From contig OX422217.1 in the NCBI GenBank assembly GCA_949130495.1, positions 574,836,606 to 574,900,605 of the forward strand: a stretch of 64,000 nt of DNA, given 5' to 3'. Source of the DNA: Sambucus nigra (lineage: Eukaryota > Streptophyta > Magnoliopsida > Dipsacales > Adoxaceae). Positions 47,930-57,873 of the stretch are shown here, one piece after another. The notes under the pieces were generated by a model, which worked only from the letters and a program-made list of their open reading frames with translations, was not told the origin of the DNA and ran no database searches. The number at the start of each line of letters is the position of its first letter. Position 1 is the first letter of the stretch. Made by a program: the position numbers and the translations under genes.

Positions 47930-48680
47930 GAGATAAAATTTCATTTTTTATAGGTCTTTCATTTGAAATACCTTCTTCAAATAGTCAACAGTTTTCTCGA
48001 GCTCTTTTGGAGTCTTGATTAAACTAATATCATCCACATAAACTCTTATTATGGAAAATCTCATTAGGGATTTCTTTATAAAGATACAAGGGCAAATTGG
48101 ATTGTTTTCATACCCATCCTTAGACAAGTATTCATTAAGACGATTGTACGACATTCTTATGGATTGATTTAAATCATACAATGAACGTCTTAGTCGGATT
48201 GAGTACATACTCCTTAGCTTTTCTTCAAGAACGAAAATCCTCCAGGGATGTTCATAACATCCATGTGTGTGTGTCTGTGTGTTTATGTCCCCATATGAAT
48301 AAGCGGTCATAACATCCATGAGTCTCATATCGAGATTTCTAGAAATCGCTAAGCTAATCAGATATCTGAAAGTTATACCATCCATAACGGTGGAGTATAT
48401 TTCCTTAAAATAAATCTTAGGTTGCAACAAGAAACTTTGTGCCACAAGTCGTGCCTTATATTGAGTGATTTCATTCTTCTCATTTCTTTTTTTACAAACA
48501 TCTACTGGTAACCTATCGGGTTGAAACCTTTTGTGGTTTGTACAATAGGTCCAGATACACCATGTTTGCTTAGAGACTCAAGTTCTGACTTAATGGCAAT
48601 TTTGCCATTTTGGCTAATCTACTCTTAATCGACATTCATTTAGAGTATATGGTTCATTATCATTGCCTTTTGAAATTCGC
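47930..48680 (-). pseudogene. Reverse transcriptase of Copia C
   Basis: Frame 48445-47948 has ITFRYLISLAISRNLDMRLMD, the LYDLNQS region and YVDDISLI with the intact YVDD catalytic pair. The upstream part (48680-48446) with a LYKPQKV-like stretch is broken by stops. A CA/GT dinucleotide tract (48265-48285) replaces part of the palm. Confidence 0.87.
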
Positions 48681-49153
48681 GTAGCTTTTGCATATAAAAA
48701 CATGTCATTGATGATTGTCTCTTTACGATCCCACATTTCTCCTAAAAATTTATAAAACATAGAAATCTCCTTATTACCATTAGGTACCCCTCTTCCGGGG
48801 CTTGTATAGTCACTTCAGGGACTTTTGTCTTTCTTGAGACAATAACCTCTTCAGGGGTTTCAGAAAAGTGGATCTTTTATTCATAACCTCTTCAAGAGTG
48901 TTATGTGGGCATGATTTTTCATTTGATCTTCGTTTTCGAGGAGCATAATCTTTGGTGGAATTCAATAGATTTATTTGCAGATGAAATAAAAGTTTGTCCC
49001 CATGTTATATCAATTTTGGCTGGCATATTTGCAGCGAGCACATGAGACTAGGTTACTTTTGTAGCATTATTAAATGCATCAGGTAATTTATTTGCAATCT
49101 CCTGAAGATGAAATATCATTCTCACTTTATGCTCACATTAAGTATTTGGGGGT

Positions 49154-49860
49154 TTAGATGATACAAAGGTGAAGTGGTCCACGGTAATTCTCGTCATTCT
49201 TCGGGAACAAACCGTACTTTTGGTACATTCTTTCCTCCCCTAACGACGAGAAGGGTGTCTCAACAAAATAACAATCCATAAATCTAGCGGGATAAATATA
49301 ACGAATGATTGATGGAGAATCATAACCAATATATATTCCCAAACGATGTTGAGGACTTATTTTGGTACGTTGGAGTGGGGGGATGGGCATGTGTACTGCA
49401 TAACCAAATTTATGTAAGTGTGATATATTTGATTGACATCCAGACACAAGTTGAAAGGGTGGAAATGGATGATAAACAGTAGGCCTAAGCTTAATTAACT
49501 TAGTAGCGTGTATGATTACATGTCCCCAAGCGGAGACTGGGAGTATGGATTACATAAGTAAAGGTCGTGAAATAAGTTTCAAACGTTTAATTAAAGACTC
49601 AACTAAACTATTTTGGGTGTGTACACAAGGGATTGGGTGCCCAACATCAATTCCTTTTGATAAACAATAACCATAAAAAAATTGAGAAGTAAATTCTCCT
49701 ACATTATCTGAACGAATGGATTTAAGGTGTTGATCAGGAAAATGTGCTCTAAGTTTTATGATTTGAGCAAGTAATTTTGCAAAGGCTAAATTATGAGTAG
49801 ATAAGAAACAAACATGCGACCAACTAGTGGATACATCAATCAAAACCATAAAATATTTAA
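49154..49860 (-). pseudogene. Integrase of Copia C
   Basis: Frame 49849-49550 contains RSDNVGEFTSQFF with the second catalytic Asp, and a degraded H.QN..VE motif with the Glu (SLVES). Frame 49447-49154 holds the C-terminal KISPQHRLGIYIGYDSPSII segment. A frameshift and stops separate the parts. Confidence 0.85.
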
Positions 49861-49949
49861 AAGGTACACTAAAAGGGTGGGCGTGGCCACAAATATCCCC
49901 TTGAATTCTTTGTAAAAAGGATGATGACTCAGAAGGTATTTTGAGAACA

Positions 49950-50640
49950 GATGTCTTAGTGATTAATTTACCTTGAGAACAAAGGATAGAAAATGATCAT
50001 CGAGTAAGGTAAGTTATTTGTTTGTTAATGAGTGCCCTTGTGAGTTATTTATAATTTGACGCAACATATTTGATCCAGGGTGACCCAAGAGGTCATGCCA
50101 AAATATCAAATTATTAGGATCATTCAGCTTCTGACTCATGACAATTTGTGGTTCCACAACGTTAATTATTTTATGGTATAACCCCATAGATAGTGCTGAC
50201 AACTTCTCTAATGTAATATTATGGCTTCCAACACTATAAGTAATGTAAAGGAACTCTTTGTCACCTTCATTACATATTTCTATATGATACCGGTTCATTT
50301 TTATGTCCTTAAAAATTAATAAATTTCTTTTGCCCATTCATTCTTATATCCTTAAAAATCAGTAAATTTCTTCAACATATAGCATTATTTATGAATAAAC
50401 CGGTACCATTAAGTAACATGGGCTCTTTCGAAGCCTTCAATGATCTTAACAGGACCAACGATAATGGTAACATTTAATGTATTGTATACCAAGTCTGATA
50501 AAAACTTCTATTTTTTGAAAATGGTGTGGGTTGTCCCACTGCCTACCAGATAAGTATCATCACTTGCTATTACTTTCGAATCAATACCTTTACGATGAGT
50601 AAACAGAATTTGAAATTCAATCCACCAATTACATAAGCAT
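49950..50640 (-). pseudogene. Protease and GAG-pre-integrase of Copia C
   Basis: The protease remnant reads VGSGTTHTIFKK near 50510-50560 (Gly-Ser-Gly in place of Asp-Ser). Frame 50337-50014 has YHIEICNEGDKEFLYIT and the zinc-finger FWHDLLGHPGSNMLRQII of the GAG-pre-integrase domain. Gag is absent. Confidence 0.8.
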
Positions 50641-51059
50641 CACAAAAAAATGTATACAAACAATCTAGAAGAGGACTTTTATCATGTTTCACCCGCAGGG
50701 ACTTGTCATGGTTAAAAATCTTAATGACAAAACAAGGTGTGTTACGGTCTTTAAACCTGACACGACCACCATGACAACACCCCCAAGTTTTGACCCTCGT
50801 CCCTTTTTTCTCAACCCTCCACACGAATAACTCCACACAAACTGCCACTCTCCTATCTCTGTCTCCTATCCTCATCCACCATCAGCCACCGGTGCTCTCC
50901 CTATATCCCATCGACGCTCTCCTTCTCTGTTTCAAAAGTCCAACCGCTCTCTCTTCTCTCTCTCAAATAGATTTCCACCTCATACACTATAACCATCGTT
51001 TTGTTTCTTTTCTCTGCCATTGGTATTCCTTCTCTCTAACTCTCTCTTTTCAAATATTT

Positions 51060-51060
<1 letters not shown>

Positions 51061-51120
<60 letters not shown>
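51061..51120. repeat. (TA)n(GA)n microsatellite
   Basis: Directly borders MITE 2 on the left, the same arrangement as at 563-654 for MITE 1. Confidence 0.95.
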
Positions 51121-51122
<2 letters not shown>

Positions 51123-51520
51123 GTTCTCATGCATACCCCAGTTTGCATACCGCTGGCGCGGACCAATATTGATAAAATAGTAAAAAAAATATTTTTGATG
51201 TAATTTTTTTTTATAGTTTCTAAACAATTCAATAGGACCATAAAAAAAAATTCAACTCAAAATGAATTTTTTTGCTATTTTAAAAAAATCGGTCAAACTT
51301 TGTCATTTTTAACAACTTAAAAACAACTTAAAAACTGACAAAGTTTGACCGATTTTTTTTAAAATGGCAAAAAAAATCATTTTGAGTTGAATTTTTTTGT
51401 ATAGTCCTATTGAAATGTTTAGAAACTATAAAAAAAAAATCAGCCCGAAATTATTTTTTTTACTATTTTAAAAAAATGGTCCGTACGGAGGGTATGCAAA
51501 CTGGGTATGCATGAGATCCT
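51121..51520. mobile_element. Foldback MITE 2 inside element I
   Basis: A 400-bp near-perfect palindrome. AGGTTCTCATGCATACC at the left matches the reverse complement of GGGTATGCATGAGATCCT at the right, and the arms remain complementary to the centre at about 51312. It is flanked by (TA)n(GA)n (51061-51120) and (TA)n (51525-51592). It has no coding capacity. It contains CGCTGGCGCGGACC, similar to GCTGGCGCAGACC in MITE 1. Confidence 0.85.

Positions 51521-51524
<4 letters not shown>

Positions 51525-51592
<68 letters not shown>
51525..51592. repeat. (TA)n microsatellite
   Basis: About 33 TA units on the right side of MITE 2. Confidence 0.95.
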
Positions 51593-51599
<7 letters not shown>

Positions 51600-52680
51600 T
51601 GTTATGTATGAATTTTTGAAGTTTTTTGCACATATTCTCTATTATATAATCCGTGTTCCTGAATGGATCTGTTCTTAAGGTTTTGGTTTGTATTGTTGTT
51701 ATAATTATGCTTGCTCTTTTAATATATAAATAGTTCAATCCTTAAAGTGGGTTTTTATCAAAAGGTGTGGTTTATGGTAAATGAACAAAGGACCTAGTTA
51801 TATGTATGTGTAGATATATATTATTAGAAATGCATTGAATGTTCAAGCACATTTGGTTTAATATTGATAAGTGAACGTGAATATATATTTATTTCCGATC
51901 TCCTCGTGTTTTTTATTTGTTTGTAATATTAATATGTTGAATGTGTGTTTTCTCTTTAGATTATGAAATGATTTTTAAATATACAATGTCACATAATCTA
52001 AACATTCTTTGAATCAGTTTGTTTATGATATGTTATAATAGTTTGTGAATGATATATTACATCAGTTTGATATTATATGTAGTTCTTGCCTTTGAATTTT
52101 TCTATGCAATCAAGGCGAAACCAAATCTCTCTGTGTGTTTAGTATTATAACGTGGAGCGTATAATTTCATATATATGTGTACTAGATTTATTCATCGCAT
52201 GGTGGGGAACTTGTTAGGATTATTCGTCTCTTTGGTGCACCAGTGCAATATGACTAGAAAATATCACGTGTATCACGATGGAGACACAATTGATCAAAAC
52301 CAAATATTCAAAATTATTTTTAGGTAATTTAAACAAAATATATAGACCATAAAACTTGTTTTACATCTTTTGAATTGTAACTAAACTAATTATTCGAGGC
52401 TACTTCAACAGTAAGCTTTGTTGAAGTAGGTTTAGGTTCAGTAGGTTAACTTGTAAGTTGGTTGCTAATATTGAATTTATAAAAAAGTAAGAAATAGGGT
52501 AAAGTGCAAAATTACACTGAAGATTTGGGTCATTTTCAAATTCGTATCCGCTGTTTTACAAGATATTTATTTGTATATATGTTCTTATATGTTAGAAATT
52601 GATATGTTGATAGTTCATTTTCAATCCATGAATATATGCTTCTTACCCATAATACATGATATCAATCCTTATGTATTTGT
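51593..52680. other. 5' region of CACTA I without recognised coding
   Basis: AT-rich. It ends in a stretch (CTTCTTACCCATAATA, about 52638) also found before the transposase start in H (42865). Confidence 0.5.
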
Positions 52681-54850
52681 GTGTTCATAGTAGCTGTCAT
52701 GGTATATCCTCTATATAAAGAGTGGATGAGTGAGACAAATAGACTAGGGGATGGGTATTGTATAGGTTCTAATGAGTTTATAAAATTCAGAAATGATTAT
52801 CTTAATAGCAAAGCGCTCTCGTGTCCGTGTGCCCATTATAGGAATGGTAAGGTGTTTGTGTGGAAAATGGTTGAACTACATCTGCTTAAATTGGGTATCC
52901 AAGAGAATTGTCGATCATGGTTTTTTTTAAGAGAAAATGCATGTTCCTTTTATCCTCAAGAAACCTTCACAACAATCATCAAGTAGGATAGATGTACAAG
53001 GTCAGGAGGATAAAGTGGGTCATAATATGTTAAAGGATTTATTTGATTATGCTTATGGAGTTTATGAAATGGAAGAAAATGAGGTGACAATGTAGAAGGT
53101 TCTAGTGCTCATGATGGTATTGGGATAAACTTAACGATGACTATCAAAGTTTAAAATTTAAAGATACCCAACCATTTTACCCTGACTGTGGCAAAGATCA
53201 AACAACTTTGCATGCCATGGTTGGTTTGCTTAGTTTAAAGACTAAATATGGTTTGCCTGGCAATAGCGTGACATGAATTTTGATTTGGGTGAAAGACTTG
53301 CTACCCAAGCAGAATACGCTTCTAAATATCTATTCGAGTATGAAGAATAGTTTGAAAGGTTTGGGAATAAAGTATAAATCAATTCATGCTTGTACGTATC
53401 ACCGCATGCTATACTGGAAGGAGTATAAAAATCTCGATTTGCGTCTGGTATGTGGGGAACCTAAATATGTTCAATTTATTGGCAAGGAAGGCACACTTTT
53501 AAAAGTGCCTCAAAAAGTACTGAAATATTTTCCTATTAGTCCCAGATTGAAGCAGTTTTTCTTAGTACCATGGATAGCGGAGGCCATGACTTGGCATGCT
53601 AGGGAAGAAATAGGGGATAATCTCATGTGTCATCTTATTGATTGTATAGTTTGGAAAATAATAAATTATGATTACCCTAATTTTGCTCGAGAAAAGCGCA
53701 AACATTAGTTTGGCAATATGAACAAATGGTTTCAATCCATTTGAAAATCTAAGCACCAATTAGAGTATATGCCCCTGATCCTAGCACAACTCAACCTCCT
53801 TCCTTAAAAGTGTATGAGACCTGAGTTTTTGATATTTTCTTTGTTGATATCTAAGACAAAGGTACGAAATGAAGACATTGATGTCTATTTGGATCCTTTG
53901 GTAGAAGAATGAAATGAGTTGGGTGTAGAGGGTGTGAAAATATTTGGCTCTTGCAAAAAAGAAGAGTTTACACTAAAGAATATGTTGATTTAGGCAATTC
54001 ATGATTTTCCAGATTATGGGACATTATCTGGTTGTGTAGTTTATGGCTATCTGGGGTGTCCTATTTGTGGAGAGGAGACTAAATCTCAACATATCAAGGC
54101 TAGTGGAAACATTATATACCATTCCCATAGGAGGTTTTTACCCCCAATCATAGTTTTAGATTTGATAGAGGTTCTATTTTTTTTACCGTCTAGGGTTGAA
54201 CATAGGCTACCTCTAAGAAAACTTTTAGGTTCATAAATTAAGAGTAAATCTTCTAATTATGGACCTAATATGCCAGGAAAGAATCCTAAATTGAAGAATT
54301 TCGTATAGAAGAAGACCCCAATTGAGAATGAAACTAAGAAAAGAAAGGCATGATCTAGGAGGTTAATTTTATTTGATTTACCTCATTGGAAGGGTAACCC
54401 GGTGTGTCATGTATTAGATGTAATTCATGCAGAGAAGAACCATCAACAAACATCTTATGGTCACATGACATTGGGGAGTCATTCTAAGGATGGAGAAAAT
54501 ACACAACATGACCTTAAATTATTGGAACTTAAGCCATAGTTATGGTTGAAAGAGGATAATAGTGGAAGGAAAATAATTCCCCCTGGTGCATTTACTTTGA
54601 CGAGTAAGGAAATATAGGTACTTTTAGATACAATATATAATTTAAAAGTTTCCTTTAATTTTTGATCCAACTTTTAACGGATTATTAATTATGCCACCCA
54701 CAATTACATAAGTGCAAGTCTCATGATTGGAATGTGATCATGCAATTGGTTCCTTTGTTGTTTAAGCATTGTTTTTATAAGCATAAGGATTTGCAGAGGG
54801 ACATTATGCAAATTAACATCTGCTTTGCACTTTTATGTGAAAAATAGTCA
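52681..54850 (+). pseudogene. TNP2-type CACTA transposase of element I (broken)
   Basis: Covers more of the protein than the copy in H. The transposase-associated domain starts near 52699 (YPLYKEWM, CPCAHYRNGKVF), followed by the TNP2 N-terminus (53280-53430), KVLKYFPISPRLKQFF and WHAREE (53520-53610), then across stops an AIHDFPDYGTLSGC / CPICGEETKSQH segment (53995-54085), LFDLPHWKG and LDVIHAEKN (54370-54440), and a PPGAFTLTSKE segment (54580-54610). This order is that of plant TNP2. At least a dozen stops and shifts. Confidence 0.88.
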
Positions 54851-54963
54851 ACCGAAAGCATACCATGGTCGAAAAAGTAGCTATAGATAAAGCAATTTGT
54901 GTGTGGAGAGCTAAAACAATTTGTGTGCGGAGAAGTGCTTTTCCACATCATTTTTTGATATAA

Positions 54964-55310
54964 CATTACACCAAAACAGGCGATTTGCAAAAACTTTGCA
55001 AGTGTTCAAAACCGTTGCAAATGTTTATTGGAAACACACGTCCGTTTAGGATAATCGTTACAAAAAATCGCAAATGTTCTGAACACTTGAAAAATTCAAC
55101 AAGCATTTTTAATTTACAATGGTTACAAACACTTGCAAATGAAAAAAATATTATTTTTTTGTAACGGTTCAAAACACTTAAAAATAGTAATATGTAAGAA
55201 AAAATATTCCTTTTGTAAGTGTTATAAACACTTACATAAATTAAAATATTAAAAGAATTATATCTAAACACTTTCATACAATACTTCATGATATGTTCGA
55301 CATAAACAAA
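54964..55310 (+). mobile_element. Terminal region of a third CACTA-type element (X)
   Basis: CATTACACCAAAACAGG (54964) differs by one base from the canonical CACTACACCAAAACAGG. It is followed by repeats of GTTGCAAATG, TTGCAAGTGTTC and AACACTTGCAAATG in both orientations, typical subterminal repeats. The motif differs from that of H. The other end was not found in the window. Confidence 0.65.
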
Positions 55311-55317
55311 TACTCTA

Positions 55318-55625
55318 ATCAAGAAAGGTAGCAATTACCAAAGGTATATATTGAGTATTCTCCTGAACAAACTTCATACATCTAGTTATTGTATCAAAAT
55401 ACACATGTGCCACAACCCTATTATTATGGCAAGGAAATCGTGTTGATAAGAGAATTGCCACTAGTTCCCTCAAGAGACCACTACCAGTACTCAACGCCTT
55501 GTCTCTTAATGACTCTCCAAGTGCATAAAAAATGAAATCGAAGCTTCTACCATTTCAGTATTCCTGATCGATAGAATATGAAATGACACTACCAATGAGA
55601 GTCTGATAAAAACCTGAGTAACATC
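55318..55625 (-). pseudogene. Exportin-T (tRNA export receptor) gene fragment
   Basis: On the minus strand, about 103 codons match the C-terminal half of plant exportin-T (PAUSED/XPOT), the importin-beta-family receptor that exports tRNA from the nucleus. Recognisable stretches are DVTQVFIRLSL (55625-55590), then after a frame change an ALGESLRDKAL segment, LLSTRFPCHNNRVVAHVYFD, and MKFVQENTQYIPLV, ending FLD then a stop at 55315. The highly conserved order RFPCH..NR..A..Y...T..MKFVQENTQYIPLV makes the identity firm. One frameshift and truncation at both ends make it a pseudogene. It lies beside the CACTA-type end X, which suggests transposon capture. Confidence 0.83.
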
Positions 55626-55689
55626 AGTAAAGTCAAATTTAGCAACATTTTTATGTGATTGTGGACATAAACAAATAAGTGACTCTTAA

Positions 55690-56674
55690 AAGGCAAGCAC
55701 AAGGGTACAAGAAAAAAAATTAAAACTAAAGGGGGATAACCCAATAAGGGTTGTAACATTTTACACATACTTGACAGTTACAACTATTATATATATGACC
55801 TCTACCATAAAATTTGTAGTTCACAAGTAATATGGAATATGGATGTAGACTATCAAGTTGATGTGGGTGGTACCTGCTATTCATTTTCAGCTGGCACACA
55901 TGGTTATCGTTGTTCATCTATAACGCATGGCGGTTCTTGTTCAACTGGAACCCATGGCATCCAAACTGTTTATAAATCTATAAGCTTATTGAAGATAACA
56001 TTTCAAAATAAAAGGTGTGTACAAATCATCTGATAATTTTGTTTGAAAATCAGTATGCAACTTACTGATCATTCTTGAGCATAGGGAGTAATACGAACCA
56101 GAGGACCATTCAAAATAAATGGGGGGGGGGGGAGGGGTGCTCATTGATCTGAATCTTCCCTAATGGTCCCATACTGTTTATCATCTGCGCGTTATGTATA
56201 CCATAAATTAATCGATTCCAACATAATAAAAAACACATTAAGCCTGTTGTCCTAATATAATAACGATAATGCATAATTTCAAATTTATATGCTGCAAACT
56301 TTGTTGCCATAACACATTTAATCTACAGGACATATAAAACATTGGTCGATAACGAAAGCATCCACATTTTTTTGTAACTTATCCATATTGTAATTAATAA
56401 CTACTACTATGGAACAATGTGACTTCGGGTATAACTTTAATGCATTCAAGCAACCGAACATAAAAGACATTATATCAATAAATGGACTAACTGTGAGTGT
56501 GCTATATATATATATATATTAGTTTTTCGATAAGTTTTCACCCCCCGGGACCTCCTCGAGGCATTTCCATCTACAATTAAGAGCAACCAATCCCAACTAT
56601 ATTTACGTAAAACCATGTCACAAAACATCTTAATACATATAATAAATTTTCAGATTTAAATTATCACACAATTC
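55690..56674. other. Unassigned DNA between exportin fragment and solo LTR K
   Basis: AT-rich. A poly-G run lies at 56121-56137 and a short (TA)n at 56503-56517. It could hold intron sequence of the captured gene, but I see no further exon. Confidence 0.4.
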
Positions 56675-56679
56675 AATAG
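56675..56679. repeat. Target-site duplication of K, left (AATAG)
   Basis: Matches 57869-57873. Confidence 0.85.
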
Positions 56680-57868
56680 TGAAAAGTGTGACCGTGTGAT
56701 AATTGATTAAATTTACAAGTATTCAATTAAACCTTATTTAATTAGAGCCTACTTTTAAACCAAATAAATTCAGCCCTTAAACATGCATCTAAAGTGTGTG
56801 TGTCAATCCATAAATAAATAATCATGCGACACAAATTTAAGGAAAAATCCCCGCAGGGCAAAACCTTTTATTTCATTATAATAAGTAAATCGCAACTTAC
56901 ACGGATTACAATGAAATACAGTGACACACGAATACCCGCAGGTGTCGGTTGGTGTCGTCAGCAATGAATCCACACGAAGCGAACCCACATAGACCGCAAT
57001 CCAATCAGCAAAGGAAGAACCGTAGCACTCCTCAATGGCACGCGGCCATAAAACTTCGTACAGACTCCCTCAGTAATAACACGCAGCCCTCGGTTGCAGA
57101 GATATCCTCACAAAGATGAACAAAAACAAAGAAGTGTTCTTGAGTTCCAAAAGGATTCACAAAAATATGGGAATGATGTGTGAATCAAAACATGAGTTTT
57201 TGGGACTAAAAAATATGAAGACTTGAGCTAATAGAACTCTCAAAAACATCTCTCCAAGTCTTCCAAAATAACTCCCCCGAAGTTGGCTTTTATAAGGAAA
57301 CCAAAAGAGTTTTAATTTTTGGAACTCTTGTCAGCGTCAGGTACCCCGAACCGGTTCTGGTGTACCCCGAACCGGTTCCCCTCCGAACCGGTTCCCCTCC
57401 GAACCGGTTCACCATGCGGTTTGCGGTACCTCGCTGGTTTGGGGTTAAAAAAATCAGCATTCTTCTAAGGAATTTTCTCCATCTTCAAAACGTCATAACT
57501 TCTTCATCGTAGCTCGAATTGGGGTGCCGTTTCTTCCAGTGTCTTTGTTGCGACGACCTCTTTAACTTTCCAGTTGACTGGACCTCCAGACTATGGCTGT
57601 AAAATTACCAAAATTACCTTGAACTTTCCTATCTTGCCTTTCTTTTATTATTTTGACTTCTCTTGCATACCACTTACATAAAATCCATAAAATCGTGGAA
57701 CGTGAAGTCATTGAGGCAGATTTGGGACACATGATGGAGATAATGAATGCTTGATTCTCAGAATTCGGATTAAGGCCATCGTGTGAGATCATGAAGAGAC
57801 GTGCCAAATTTAGCGGCGTATGACATATACACATGTAAGATAACGGACATGAGAAATATGTCCTAACA
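56680..57868 (-). mobile_element. Solo LTR K
   Basis: 1189 bp flanked by AATAG (56675-56679 and 57869-57873). It starts TGAAAAGTGTGACCG and ends TCCTAACA. Its opening and the AAATCCC(C)GCAGGG and CAGCCCTTAAAC stretches match J, and the start resembles LTR A. It holds four CCGAACCGGTTC units (57347-57412) and, on the minus strand, a downstream TTATAAAAG box (57288-57297). The stretch around 57490-57690 resembles the LTR of E. Minus orientation is inferred from the TATA side and from relatedness to A. Confidence 0.85.
57287..57420 (-). promoter_or_regulatory. Candidate promoter of K: AACCGGTT cluster plus TATA
   Basis: Four CCGAACCGGTTC units within 70 bp (57347-57412), each with the 8-bp palindrome AACCGGTT. 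On the minus strand they lie about 50 bp upstream of CCTTATAAAAGCC (57287-57298). Confidence 0.55.
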
Positions 57869-57873
57869 AATAG
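57869..57873. repeat. Target-site duplication of K, right (AATAG)
   Basis: Matches 56675-56679. Confidence 0.85.

Larger units (their letters stand above)
40473..50640 (-). mobile_element. Element C: decayed Copia retrotransposon, split by CACTA H
   Basis: In element order: protease near 50600-50500, GAG-pre-integrase, integrase, RT and RNase H down to 47137, then [H], the RNase H tail at 41148-40801, a polypurine tract, and one LTR (about 40473-40790). Gag and the 5' LTR are not recognised; CACTA I starts just beyond the protease. Protein motifs are of a common plant Copia type. The outer LTR edge (about 40473) is a guess. Confidence 0.8.
50690..54963 (+). mobile_element. Element I: decayed CACTA transposon (approximate ends)
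   Basis: A subterminal motif (CTTGTCATGG, TTACGGTCTTTAAACC) at 50700-50780 resembles the repeats of H, and its transposase remnant is homologous to that of H over 52640-53430 versus 42850-43630. No terminal CACTACACC was found at the left. The right end is placed where a different CACTA-type terminus (X) begins. Confidence 0.6.

Noticed and set aside
51061..51592. Possible centromeric or hairpin-RNA gene from the long palindrome
   Set aside because: The palindrome has defined ends at 51121 and 51520 and is better explained as a foldback MITE in microsatellite DNA.
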